Assembly: GCA_963082875.1 (NCBI GenBank)
Contig: OY720102.1
Location: 7,192,001 to 7,256,000, forward strand
Direction: 5' to 3'
Origin: Corella eumyota
Lineage: Eukaryota; Chordata; Ascidiacea; Phlebobranchia; Corellidae
DNA length: 64,000 nucleotides
The position numbers and the translations under genes were made by a program. The number at the start of each line of letters is the position of its first letter. The stretch's first letter is position 1. Below, in pieces: positions 11,234-25,500 of the stretch. The notes beneath the pieces were generated by a model that did no database searches, was not told where the DNA came from, and saw nothing but the letters and a program-made list of their open reading frames with translations.

Positions 11234-11940
11234 TAGTTACTGCTGGTCAGGTCTGCAGGTGGTAATAGTCTAATGGTAAAGCAATACGTCAGTCTGTCAG
11301 TACGTATAAATGTATGGCAGAAGTTCTCTGCGTATATGAATTGCTTTTATGGACGCGGCAATAACTTGTAATAAACTTTGTTTTAAGTATGTTGATTTTT
11401 TAATCCAACAGTCGCAAATTTAACGGCCAAAGAAAACGTTTTACTGCAATTTAATTGAGTAAAAAAATTCCATAACTTTCATAAATAGCCGCCAATAATA
11501 AATTGAAATGCATTGACTACAGCACTTTAACACAAACACCCAGGTACAATTCTACGTCACTACTAAACAGAAAATGTCATTAGATTTTTTTTAAATATTT
11601 TTTGTAAGTTATCTTATCTTGTGCAGGCCCATATTTGCTTAAACTTAATAAATTGCTAAACAAATTTTTAAGTCCCAATGTTAATCAGAATAAGTCACAC
11701 TTTGTCATGAGTTTAATTCCCGATTTTGTAAGTTATAAATAGTAAGTCTCTTCGGTCTTGGGTTTGATTCCCAGAGTTGACATGTATAATTCACATTTAA
11801 AACTGAATAAGATTTCTAGTGTTTACATGTATAAGTCACAGTTGTTTTCAAGCTTGATTCCCACAGTTGACATGTCAGGGTTTAATTTAGATGTTGACAT
11901 AAGCCATACAAGGTCTAAGTTTAATTTCTAGTATTGACAT

Positions 11941-12231
11941 TTTTTTTTTGTATATATCTTTATTCTCGATGTGGGAAAGTCGAATGCGCGACTTAAACAT
12001 AGAGTAACATCAGTTACTCCGATCCAGTCTCGAGTTGCCTGTGGCAGTTTGGGATATTATAGATTATAATTGCCCGATAATTATACTGCTGATCAAGTGC
12101 TGGCTCAGCAGGAGTTCACACCGTTTATAGCGCTTTACTCAAGGGCGCTACAGCATGAGAACAGTGGGGATTAAACCCACGACCTCATGTGTGGCGTAGC
12201 AAGTGTTCTTACCACTACACCACGCTGCCGG
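11941..12231 (-). mobile_element. tRNA-derived SINE, full length
   Basis: Minus-oriented, complete from the poly-T/TATATATCTTTATTC tail to CACGCTGCCGG. It is close to the family consensus. Confidence 0.9.
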
Positions 12232-12524
12232 TGACATATAAAATTTATACTGAAAGGCTACATTTTTCTTTACTTAATTTCTAGGGTTAATATATCTATG
12301 TAACAATGGGTGCTAGGTTTGCAAAATGTGAAATACCATTTATCACAAGATTGGTATCATATTTTTTGCTAAATGTTTTAAAAGTAAAGGTAAATATTTT
12401 TGTTTTTTACTAAAAATCAATGTAAAATATGCCGATTAGTTTAACTACTACAACTTTTTCTGTTAATTTGGTTGTACAAACCCTTCCAATAATACTCATA
12501 CAATTACTTCGCATTCGTATAAAT

Positions 12525-12870
12525 ACCATGGCTTTATATAAGACACAATGGGTCTAATATAAACACCCCAGGCTCAAAATACAACACATTACGCCCCGCA
12601 TCAACACCCTGGGCCTCATAAAAAACACTCCCGTAATAGTATAAACAACCCATGCTAAATAAACAACACCTTGGGCCTCATATAAACACCCAAGACAACA
12701 CCCTAAGCTTTGTATAAGTACCTTTGGTCTTATATAAACACCCCAGGTATCATATAAACACTCCGATTTTTATGAATTTTTCCCAGAGATAACTTTTGAC
12801 TTTTATAAATACCCTTTAACCCCAATAGATAACATTTGACTCCCATAAACAAACACAGGTTCATATAAAT
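12525..12870. repeat. Diverged minisatellite (ATATAAACACC units)
   Basis: The words CATATAAACACCCC, GGGCCTCATAAA and TTATAAATACC recur every 25-35 bp with strong divergence. This looks like an old decayed tandem array. No coding potential seen. Confidence 0.6.
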
Positions 12871-13548
12871 ACCTCTAAAATTATTTTTTTAGTAGGACCC
12901 TACAAAAATAACTTCCACGCTTGCGTTAAAAATCATGGGTAAATTTAAATTAGGCAGACTGGACGCCTGGTTTCTTAATGACTTACACACACCAGGTTTG
13001 ATTAAAAATGTTAGCATGAATAAATAACAATAGGTTCCAAGTTTAATTCCCATTGTTAACAAGAAAAAGTCACAATTGTGTGATTGCTATCATACAACAA
13101 CCAGCAAAATTTTATTTTAATGACATACAACTGGGTTAGATTTAAGTTTAAAAAATGTGGCGTTAGGGAGACATTATAAATACATGTTAAAAACACTTCT
13201 GCAAACCCTTTAAATCAATTTCGACAGCGCATAAATTTTTCTTTAGGCATCACAACTTAATGACAATTTAAATAAAATATTAGATAAAAAAAAGTAAATG
13301 GTAGAGCTTCCAAATATAAAAAATATTTATTGCAAAATAAAATATCAATGTGAAAATAACATTTTTGTTAGAATTAAAAATCTCCCTGTCATGTTAATCA
13401 AACAAAAAAAAAAAATATTAAATCAAAAACATAAATAATCAAAAGGCTTAAATAAAAGTGTCTTGAAATTCGCATTTCATGTTACTACAGTCAAAATGAC
13501 ATTCGGGTAGGCATGTACTGCCTATTATGCCACATATTTTTTATACTA

Positions 13549-16500
13549 TTAACAACAAACACTTTCCCTATCATCAACCAATGTACGCTGACACAAATAC
13601 ATGTCGATACTTGCACTACAATCTGTATCCACCAAGGTAAATTGGTAAACAGGTGAAGGTGAAACATTACTTGTTCTGGTTACTGAAATTGCACCACATC
13701 GGTTACTGTCCACCGGTGAGGCAGGAGTTGCAACAAAAAAACTTGTATCCACAAGTGCATTTGTTGAACTGTAGACATATTCATTTGCACCTGTTGATAA
13801 CAAAATAAGCCATTTAGAGTTAAACCAAAAACATTTATTTTTGAAATATTAAACTTGATACACTTTTTTACAAATAATAAACCTTAATGGACAATAGCTA
13901 TGTATTTGTATTTTTAATCACCACTGCTCTTATGCAGTAGCGTCCTTGAGCAAGGTGCTATAAAGGGGATGACCTCTTGCTAAGCCAATATCTAATACGC
14001 AGCTTAATTGTTAAGCAGGTATAATCTATAATATCTTAAACTGCCAAAGGCAACTTGAAACTGGGTTGCAGTTACAGGTTTTACTCTATGTTAAGGCTAC
14101 GCATCCGGCCTTCTTACAGCAAGGATAAATAATATATAAATAATGCTGACGATGCGCATCTAAACATAAGCTGTGATCATATTACTTTTAGTTAAATTTA
14201 TTTAATATACTAACCATTTTTAATAATTCCCGACCAAAATAAAACACCACTTAGATCAGGATTTCCTGTTTCAGTACCAATAGCAACAGCATATCCAATA
14301 GCAAGCTCCTGACCTGCCATTGGTTGTCCTATCTCTGTACCACTTGGGCACAATGATATAGCTGTTTCAGATGATATTGCCGAGTCGCTTTTTGATCCCT
14401 GAAATTGTAATCGGTCGCTTGGAACCCAATCTTCAAATACAAAATTAATGTTCATTGGCTTGTTATTTAGATGCTATAAAAAACTGTTATAGGACCTAGA
14501 AAGTTTAAATCCAACTGGTACGTTTAAACCCTACTAAAGCCATATTAGTAAGTATAAGACCGGCAGTGTGGTTCAGTGGTAAAAACACTTGCTACACCAC
14601 ACATGGGGTCATTGGTTCAATCCCCACTGATCTTATGCTTTAGCGCCCTTAAGTAAGGCGCTATAAACGGTACGAACTCCTGCTGAGCCAGCACTTAATC
14701 AGCAGCGTAATTATTGGGCAATTATAATCTACATTATCCCAAATTGTCACAGGCAACTCGAGACTGGATCAGAGTAACTAATGTTTCTCTATGTTTAAGT
14801 CGCGCATTCGACTTTCCCACATCGAGAATAAATATATATGTATGTATATATATAAAAAAAAGGCTCTTAAGAACTTTTCAGTGGTGTAAAGGTCAGAAAG
14901 CTTGGCTTTGCTATTTGAGGTCCTGGGTTCGACAACTAAATTTTCTCATGCTGTAGCCCACTTAGGTTAGGCAATAAACTGTATAAACTTAGGATTGCCA
15001 AGTTAACACACAATCAGCAGCTTATAATTATCAAGCAATTCTAATCTATAGCATCTAATACTGCCGAAGCCGAATCGAGACTGGATTGCGGTAGCTAGTG
15101 TTACCTTATGTTTGGGTTGAAAAGTCGACCTTCTCACACCAAGGATAAATAAATACAAAAAACATATAATAAATTAACATGTATTATATACCTTTCAGTT
15201 GTTTATTACCAGGAGATTACAAACTTGCAGAGTAATTTTTTTAACTTAATTTACAAAAAGCATTAAATAATTACCACAAAAAAATCCCCAGGCTGGTGAA
15301 TCAATTCCACCTTGAGCTTCACAGTCACAACAACCAGAGTCTAGGCAACCAGCAGCAGCGAAATTAAACGATATTGGATCACATAACTGATCATTACAAT
15401 CTAAACAAAATAAAATTAAAATTAGTTTAATATCACAAGTAAAAGTACGTTAACATTTGAATAACATAACATTTTTACAAGGTAAAAATGTTAACAAGTT
15501 AAAAAATAAAAATGACAACTTAATCACAGTTTAGCAACAAAATTGACCTGCTCTGCACATTATATCCATTGGTACTACTGGATCAAACATTGTCGTATCC
15601 ATACAAGTTGTATCAATATCTGGAATCATATTATTTGAACCATCAACTAGGGTGTACATAGGACTGCATGATATGGTAACCCCATCATTCTCATCATATG
15701 TGGAACTATCAGGATCAATTACCCCATTCATTGGTAGGTTTGGTCTATTGCAAACTAAAACAAAATTATAAATTTTGTTTACAGAAAAAACACTTTTTTT
15801 AATTATAGATTAAAAAGTAAAAAAAAATCTATAAAAGATAACTGAAAAAAAGTAAATATAATATTTCAAGGAAAAAGAAATGCTTCTTAACTAAGATCAT
15901 TTTAATTACACAAGATCAATAAAAAATTCTAAAAATTAAAAAATGAAAAAAAAAAACAATTTAATCACAGTTTAGCAACAAAATTGACCTGCTCTGCACA
16001 TTATGTCCATTGGTACTACTGGATCAAACAATGTCGTATCCATACAAGTTGTATCAATATCTGGAATCATATTATTTGAACCATCAACTAGGGTGTACAT
16101 AGGACTGCATGATATGGTAACCCCATCATTCTCATCATATGTGGAACTATCAGGATCAATTACCCCATTCATTGGTAGGTTTGGTCTATTGCAAACTAAA
16201 ACAAAATTATAAATTTTGTTTACAGAAAAAACACTTTTTTTAATTATAGATTAAAAAGTAAAAAAAAATCTATAAAAGATAACTGAAAAAAAGTAAATAT
16301 AATATTTCAAGGAAAAAGAAATGCTTCTTAACTAAGATCATTTTAATTACACAAGATCAATAAAAAATTCTAAAAATTAAAAAATGAAAAAAAAAAACAA
16401 TTTAATCACAGTTTAGCAACAAAATTGACCTGCTCTGCACATTATGTCCATTGGTACTACTGGATCAAACAATGTCGTATCCATACAAGTTGTATCAATA

Positions 16501-19500
16501 TCTGGAATCATATTATTTGAACCATCAACTAGGGTGTACATAGGACTGCATGATATGGTAACCCCATCATTCTCATCATATGTGGAACTATCAGGATCAA
16601 TTACCCCATTCATTGGTAGGTTTGGTCTATTGCAAACTAAAACAAAATTATAAATTTTGTTTACAGAAAAAACACTTTTTTTAATTATAGATTAAAAAGT
16701 AAAAAAAAATCTATAAAAGATAACTGAAAAAAAGTAAATATAATATTTCAAGGAAAAAGAAATGCTTCTTAACTAAGATCATTTTAATTACACAAGATCA
16801 ATAAAAAATTCTAAAAATTAAAAAATGAAAAAAAAAAACAATTTAATCACAGTTTAGCAACAAAATTGACCTGCTCTGCACATTATATCCATTGGTACTA
16901 CTGGATCAAACATTGTCGTATCCATACAAGTTGTATCAATATCTGGAATCATATTATTTGAACCATCAACTAGGGTGTACATAGGACTGCATGATATGGT
17001 AACCCCATCATTCTCATCATATGTGGAACTATCAGGATCAATTACCCCATTCATTGGTAGGTTTGGTCTATTGCAAACTAAAACAAAATTATAAATTTTG
17101 TTTACAGAAAAAACACTTTTTTTAATTATAGATTAAAAAGTAAAAAAAAATCTATAAAAGATAACTGAAAAAAAGTAAATATAATATTTCAAGGAAAAAG
17201 AAATGCTTCTTAACTAAGATCATTTTAATTACACAAGATCAATAAAAAATTCTAAAAATTAAAAAATGAAAAAAAAAAACAATTTAATCACAGTTTAGCA
17301 ACAAAATTGACCTGCTCTGCACATTATATCCATTGGTACTACTGGATCAAACATTGTCGTATCCATACAAGTTGTATCAATATCTGGAATCATATTATTT
17401 GAACCATCAACTAGGGTGTACATAGGACTGCATGATATGGTAACCCCATCATTCTCATCATATGTGGAACTATCAGGATCAATTACCCCATTCATTGGTA
17501 GGTCTGGTCTATTGCAAACTAAAACAAAGTTATAAATTTTGTTTACAGAAAAAATATTTTTTTCATTATAGATTAAAAAAGTCAAAAAAAAACTATAAAC
17601 ATAACTGGAAAAAAGTAAATATAATATTTTAAGGAAAAATACCTGCTTTTTAACTAAGATCATTTTAATCTTACAAAATCAATAAAAATCTCTTAAAGTT
17701 AAAAAATAAAAATGACAACTTAATCACAGTTTAGCAACAAAATTGACCTGCTCTGCACATTATATCCATTGGTACTACTGGATTAAACAATGTCGTATCC
17801 ATACAAGTTGTATCAAAATCTGAAATCATATTATTTGAACCATCAACTAGGGTGTACATAGGACTGCATGATATGGTAACCCCATCATTCTCATCATATG
17901 TGGAACTATCAGGATCAATTACCCCATTCATTGGTAGGTTTGGTCTATTGCAAACTAAAACAAAATTATAAATTTTGTTTACAGAAAAAACACTTTTTTT
18001 AATTATAGATTAAAAAGTAAAAAAAAATCTATAAAAGATAACTGAAAAAAAGTAAATATAATATTTCAAGGAAAAAGAAATGCTTCTTAACTAAGATCAT
18101 TTTAATTACACAAGATCAATAAAAAATTCTAAAAATTAAAAAATGAAAAAAAAAAACAATTTAATCACAGTTTAGCAACAAAATTGACCTGCTCTGCACA
18201 TTATATCCATTGGTACTACTGGATCAAACATTGTCGTATCCATACAAGTTGTATCAATATCTGGAATCATATTATTTGAACCATCAACTAGGGTGTACAT
18301 AGGACTGCATGATATGGTAACCCCATCATTCTCATCATATGTGGAACTATCAGGATCAATTACCCCATTCATTGGTAGGTTTGGTCCATTGCAAACTAAA
18401 ACAAAATTATAAATTTTGTTTACAGAAAAAACACTTTTTTTAATTATAGATTAAAAAGTAAAAAAAAATCTATAAAAGATAACTGAAAAAAAGTAAATAT
18501 AATATTTCAAGGAAAAAGAAATGCTTCTTAACTAAGATCATTTTAATTACACAAGATCAATAAAAAATTCTAAAAATGAAAAAATGAAAAAAAAAAACAA
18601 TTTAATCACAGTTTAGCAACAAAATTGACCTGCTCTGCACATTATATCCATTGGTACTACTGGATCAAACATTGTCGTATCCATACAAGTTGTATCAATA
18701 TCTGGAATCATATTATTTGAACCATCAACTAGGGTGTACATAGGACTGCATGATATGGTAACCCCATCATTCTCATCATATGTGGAACTATCAGGATCAA
18801 TTACCCCATTCATTGGTAGGTTTGGTCTATTGCAAACTAAAACAAAATTATAAATTTTGTTTACAGAAAAAACACTTTTTTTAATTATAGATTAAAAAGT
18901 AAAAAAAAATCTATAAAAGATAACTGAAAAAAAGTAAATATAATATTTCAAGGAAAAAGAAATGCTTCTTAACTAAGATCATTTTAATTACACAAGATCA
19001 ATAAAAAATTCTAAAAATTAAAAAATGAAAAAAAAAAACAATTTAATCACAGTTTAGCAACAAAATTGACCTGCTCTGCACATTATATCCATTGGTACTA
19101 CTGGATCAAACATTGTCGTATCCATACAAGTTGTATCAATATCTGGAATCATATTATTTGAACCATCAACTAGGGTGTACATAGGACTGCATGATATGGT
19201 AACCCCATCATTCTCATCATATGTGGAACTATCAGGATCAATTACCCCATTCATTGGTAGGTTTGGTCTATTGCAAACTAAAACAAAATTATAAATTTTG
19301 TTTACAGAAAAAACACTTTTTTTAATTATAGATTAAAAAGTAAAAAAAAATCTATAAAAGATAACTGAAAAAAAGTAAATATAATATTTCAAGGAAAAAG
19401 AAATGCTTCTTAACTAAGATCATTTTAATTACACAAGATCAATAAAAAATTTTAAAAATTAAAAAATGAAAAAAAAAAAACAATTTAATCACAGTTTAGC

Positions 19501-22500
19501 AACAAAATTGACCTGCTCTGCACATTATATCCATTGGTACTACTGGATCAAACATTGTCGTATCCATACAAGTTGTATCAATATCTGGAATCATATTATT
19601 TGAACCATCAACTAGGGTGTACATAGGACTGCATGATATGGTAACCCCATCATTCTCATCATATGTGGAACTATCAGGATCAATTACCCCATTCATTGGT
19701 AGGTTTGGTCTATTGCAAACTAAAACAAAGTTATAAATTTTGTTTACAGAAAAAATATTTTTTTCATTATAGATTAAAAAAGTCAAAAAAAAACTATAAA
19801 CATAACTGGAAAAAAGTAAATATAATATTTTAAGGAAAAATACCTGCTTTTTAACTAAGATCATTTTAATCTTACAAAATCAATAAAAATCTCTTAAAGT
19901 TAAAAAATAAAAATGACAACTTAATCACAGTTTAGCAACAAAATTGACCTGCTCTGCACATTATATCCATTGGTACTACTGGATTAAACAATGTCGTATC
20001 CATACAAGTTGTATCAAAATCTGAAATCATATTATTTGAACCATCAACTAGGGTGTACATAGGACTGCATGATATGGTAACCCCATCATTTTCATCATAT
20101 GTGGAAGTATCAGGATCAATTACCCCATTTGTTGGTAGGTCTGGTCTATTGCAAACTAAAACAAAATTATAAATTTTGTTTACAGAAAAAATACTTTTTT
20201 TAATTATAGATTAAAAAAGTAAAAAAAAAAAACTATAAAGATAACTGGAAAAAAGTAAATATAATATTTTAAGGAAAAATACCTGCTTTTTAACTAAAAT
20301 CATTTTAATCTCACAAAATCAATAAAAATATCTTAAAGTTAAAAAATAAAAATGACAACTTAATCACAGTTTAGCAACAAAATTTACCTGCTCTGCACAT
20401 TATATCCATTGGTACTACTGGATTAAACAATGTCGTATCCATACAAGTTGTATCAATATCTGGAATCATATTATTTGAACCATCAACTAGGGTGTACATA
20501 GGACTGCATGATATGGTAACCCCATCATTCTCATCATATGTGGAACTATCAGGATCAATTACCCCATTCATTGGTAGGTTTGGTCCATTGCAAACTAAAA
20601 CAAAATTATAAATTTTGTTTACAGAAAAAACACTTTTTTTAATTATAGATTAAAAAGTAAAAAAAAATCTATAAAAGATAACTGAAAAAAAGTAAATATA
20701 ATATTTCAAGGAAAAAGAAATGCTTCTTAACTAAGATCATTTTAATTACACAAGATCAATAAAAAATTCTAAAAATGAAAAAATGAAAAAAAAAAACAAT
20801 TTAATCACAGTTTAGCAACAAAATTGACCTGCTCTGCACATTATATCCATTGGTACTACTGGATCAAACATTGTCGTATCCATACAAGTTGTATCAATAT
20901 CTGGAATCATATTATTTGAACCATCAACTAGGGTGTACATAGGACTGCATGATATGGTAACCCCATCATTCTCATCATATGTGGAACTATCAGGATCAAT
21001 TACCCCATTCATTGGTAGGTTTGGTCTATTGCAAACTAAAACAAAATTATAAATTTTGTTTACAGAAAAAACACTTTTTTTAATTATAGATTAAAAAGTA
21101 AAAAAAAATCTATAAAAGATAACTGAAAAAAAGTAAATATAATATTTCAAGGAAAAAGAAATGCTTCTTAACTAAGATCATTTTAATTACACAAGATCAA
21201 TAAAAAATTCTAAAAATTAAAAAATGAAAAAAAAAAACAATTTAATCACAGTTTAGCAACAAAATTGACCTGCTCTGCACATTATGTCCATTGGTACTAC
21301 TGGATCAAACAATGTCGTATCCATACAAGTTGTATCAATATCTGGAATCATATTATTTGAACCATCAACTAGGGTGTACATAGGACTGCATGATATGGTA
21401 ACCCCATCATTCTCATCATATGTGGAACTATCAGGATCAATTACCCCATTCATTGGTAGGTTTGGTCTATTGCAAACTAAAACAAAATTATAAATTTTGT
21501 TTACAGAAAAAACACTTTTTTTAATTATAGATTAAAAAGTAAAAAAAAATCTATAAAAGATAACTGAAAAAAAGTAAATATAATATTTCAAGGAAAAAGA
21601 AATGCTTCTTAACTAAGATCATTTTAATTACACAAGATCAATAAAAAATTTTAAAAATTAAAAAATGAAAAAAAAAAAACAATTTAGTCACAGTTTAGCA
21701 ACAAAATTGACCTGCTCTGCACATTATATCCATTGGTACTACTGGATCAAACATTGTCGTATCCATACAAGTTGTATCAATATCTGGAATCATATTATTT
21801 GAACCATCAACTAGGGTGTACATAGGACTGCATGATATGGTAACCCCATCATTCTCATCATATGTGGAACTATCAGGATCAATTACCCCATTCATTGGTA
21901 GGTTTGGTCTATTGCAAACTAAAACAAAATTATAAATTTTGTTTACAGAAAAAACACTTTTTTTAATTATAGATTAAAAAGTAAAAAAAAATCTATAAAA
22001 GATAACTGAAAAAAAGTAAATATAATATTTCAAGGAAAAAGAAATGCTTCTTAACTAAGATCATTTTAATTACACAAGATCAATAAAAAATTCTAAAAAT
22101 TAAAAAATGAAAAAAAAAAACAATTTAATCACAGTTTAGCAACAAAATTGACCTGCTCTGCACATTATATCCATTGGTACTACTGGATCAAACAATGTCG
22201 TATCCATACAAGTTGTATCAATATCTGGAATCATATTATTTGAACCATCAACTAGGGTGTACATAGGACTGCATGATATGGTAACCCCATCATTCTCATC
22301 ATATGTGGAACTATCAGGATCAATTACCCCATTCATTGGTAGGTTTGGTCTATTGCAAACTAAAACAAAATTATAAATTTTGTTTACAGAAAAAACACTT
22401 TTTTTAATTATAGATTAAAAAGTAAAAAAAAATCTATAAAAGATAACTGAAAAAAAGTAAATATAATATTTCAAGGAAAAAGAAATGCTTCTTAACTAAG

Positions 22501-25500
22501 ATCATTTTAATTACACAAGATCAATAAAAAATTTTAAAAATTAAAAAATGAAAAAAAAAAAACAATTTAATCACAGTTTAGCAACAAAATTGACCTGCTC
22601 TGCACATTATATCCATTGGTACTACTGGATCAAACAATGTCGTATCCATACAAGTTGTATCAATATCTGGAATCATATTATTTGAACCATCAACTAGGGT
22701 GTACATAGGACTGCATGATATGGTAACCCCATCATTCTCATCATATGTGGAACTATCAGGATCAATTACCCCATTCATTGGTAGGTCTGGTCTATTGCAA
22801 ACTAAAACAAAATTATAAATTTTGTTTACAGAAAAAATACTTTTTTTAATTATAGATTAAAAAAGTAAAAAAAAAAACTATAAAGATAACTGGAAAAAAG
22901 TAAATATAATATTTTAAGGAAAAATACCTGCTTTTTAACTAAAATCATTTTAATCTCACAAAATCAATAAAAATATCTTAAAGTTAAAAAATAAAAATGA
23001 CAACTTAATCACAGTTTAGCAACAAAATTTACCTGCTCTGCACATTATATCCATTGGTACTACTGGATTAAACAATGTCGTATCCATACAAGTTGTATCA
23101 ATATCTGGAATCATATTATTTGAACCATCAACTAGGGTGTACATAGGACTGCATGATATGGTAACCCCATCATTCTCATCATATGTGGAACTATCAGGAT
23201 CAATTACCCCATTCATTGGTAGGTCTGGTCTATTGCAAACTGATTCAAAATTCAAAATTTTGTTTACAGAAAAAATACCTTTTTTAATTATAGATTAAAA
23301 AAGTCTAAAAAAAACAAACTATAAAGATAACTGGAAAAAAGTAAATATAATATTTTAAGGAAAAATACCTGCTTTTTAACTAAGATCATTTTAATCTCAC
23401 AAAATCAATAAAAATATCTTAAAGTTAAAAAAAAAATGACAACTTAATCACAGTTTAGCAACAAAATTGACCTGCTCTGCACATTATATTCATTGGTACT
23501 ATAGGATCAAACAATGTTGTATCCATACAAGTTGTCTCAAAATCCGGAATCATATTATTTGAACCATCAACTAGGGTGTACATAGGACTGCACGATATGG
23601 TAACCCCATCATTCTCATCATATGTGGAAGTATCAGGAACAATTACCCCATTTGTTGGTAGAGTTGGCCTATTGCAAACTAAAACATAACGATTAATTTT
23701 GTTAACACAAAAAATTATATTTTTTTAGATTAAAAAAAGTCAAAAAAAAATCTATAAAGATAACTAAAAAAAAGTAAATATAATATTTTAAGAAAAAAGG
23801 CCTGCTTCTCAACTAAGATCAGTTTAATCACATTAGATCAATAAAAAAATCTTAAAGTTAAAAAATAAAAATGACAATTTAATCACAGTTTAGCAACAAA
23901 ATATACCTGCTCTGCACAATATATTTATAGGTACTACTGGATCAAACAATGTTGTATCCATGCAAAATGTATCAATATTTTTAAAATCACAATGTTTAAA
24001 GTATCAACTTGTCCCCTATTAAAACTTTAACATCATGATCTACATATTTAAAATACCTGCTCTACATCTGGTACCAGTTGGTAAGGGATCGAACATTGCA
24101 GTATTTAAACACGTCCTTTCAATATTCATAATAGGTGTATTTGAACTGTCAACCAGAGTGTACATCGGATTACATGAAAAAGTAACAACGTCACCTTCAT
24201 TGTATTGTGGGTTATCAGGGTCAATCATGCCATTTGCAAGAGGTGTTGGTCTATTGCAAACTAAAATATAGAATGTCATATTTAAAAGTAAAAATTAAAA
24301 AAAAAAACTTGCTAAAAAATTTGCAATAAAATATATAATGCAACTTCAGTTTTCGAAAAATATTTTTGATCTTGTTTTAATTAATAAAAAAACTTTATAC
24401 CATAAATTAAACTCTCCTAAACAAATTTACCAGCTCGTTCGCGACACATCGTTCCACTTGGCAAAGATGGAAAAGTACCACTTGATGGGCAAGTTAAAGT
24501 TATATCAGGAATGATCATGTTAGTGCCATCCACTAGAACCATTGGAGAAATACAAGAGTGAGTCACCATTTCACCTTCTTCATATTGTGTTTGGTCGGGT
24601 GTTATTTGACCACCTGTAAGTGGACTTGGTCGAGGACAAACTGAAAAATATTTAAATCACTCAGCTTGAAATTAAAAAAAAAATTGTCTGTGCTTACATC
24701 AAAAAATAAAATTGCTTTAAAAACTCAAAATGTCCTGCAAAAACTAAATTAAAAATTTGAAAAATATGTTTTAAATTTATTTAAACACTATTTTTTTTGT
24801 GTATATCTTTATCCTCGATGTGAGAAGGTCGATAGCTCGACCTAAACATAGAGTAATAACAGTTACCCTGACCAAGTTTCGAGTTGCATGTGGCAGTTTG
24901 GGATATTATATAGATTATAATTGCCCGATAATTATGCTTCTAATTAAGTGGTGGCTTAACAAGAGTTGGTACTGTTTATAATGCCTTACTCCTACAGCCT
25001 GAGATTACTGGGAATCAATCCCAGGACCTTGTGTACAATAGAAAAGTGTACACAAAGCCGCAGGCATTTATATGCCATGTTCTGCATGTAGCATTTTCCA
25101 TTTTAACAATACCAGTTTTAGTTTACCTGTGGCAGTTCTGCAACTAGTTCCGGGCGGCAAAGATGGAAAAACACCAGAAGACGGACATGCAAACTCGATA
25201 TCTGGAATAAGTGTGTCAGAATCATCAACTAACACAAATGTTGGATCGCACATATGAGTAACCGTTTCACCCTCAGTATATTGAGATCGATCTGGTGTTA
25301 TTCTTCCATTAGTAAGTGTATCAGTTGGTCTATTGCAAGCTATATAAAAATAACATCAAAAAGTTGTTTTGGTTAGGTAAGCATTTTAAAACAAAATTCA
25401 TGTTTAAAAAATTAAAAATATATGTTAAAACCATGTATAAAGTGTTAATAAATAAATTCAAAACTTCTTATAACAGTAAACAAACAAGAATTTATCGTAA

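Larger units (their letters stand above)
10877..13548. other. Spacer between RPA3 and gene B
   Basis: No gene seen. It holds two SINE copies, diverged short repeats at 11690-11945 with recurring TTGACAT and GGTTTGATTCCC-like words, and a diverged minisatellite at 12525-12870. A minus-strand AATAAA at 13326-13331 may end gene B's transcript. Confidence 0.6.
13549..15400 (-). other. Gene B C-terminal module
   Basis: Three exons: 15400-15275 (Cys-rich, AAAGCLDSGCCDCEAQGG), 14430-14215 (DWVPSDRLQFQG ... AIGYAVAIGTETGNPDLSG) and 13790-13549 (GANEYVYSSTNALVDTSFF ... CSASIDMYLCQR ... ESVCC stop). The same three-exon module ends gene A with matching phases. The spacing of hydrophobic residues suggests a beta-rich domain, but I do not recognise the family. 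Confidence 0.75.

Noticed and set aside
16003-21493. Repeated 69-codon plus-strand frames in the CCP array
   Set aside because: They are exact antisense shadows of the CCP exons, kept open by repetition.
15548-23678. Regular direct repeats resembling a CRISPR-like array
   Set aside because: Units are 441 bp, coding, bounded by splice sites and in a eukaryotic gene. They are not short repeats with unique spacers.
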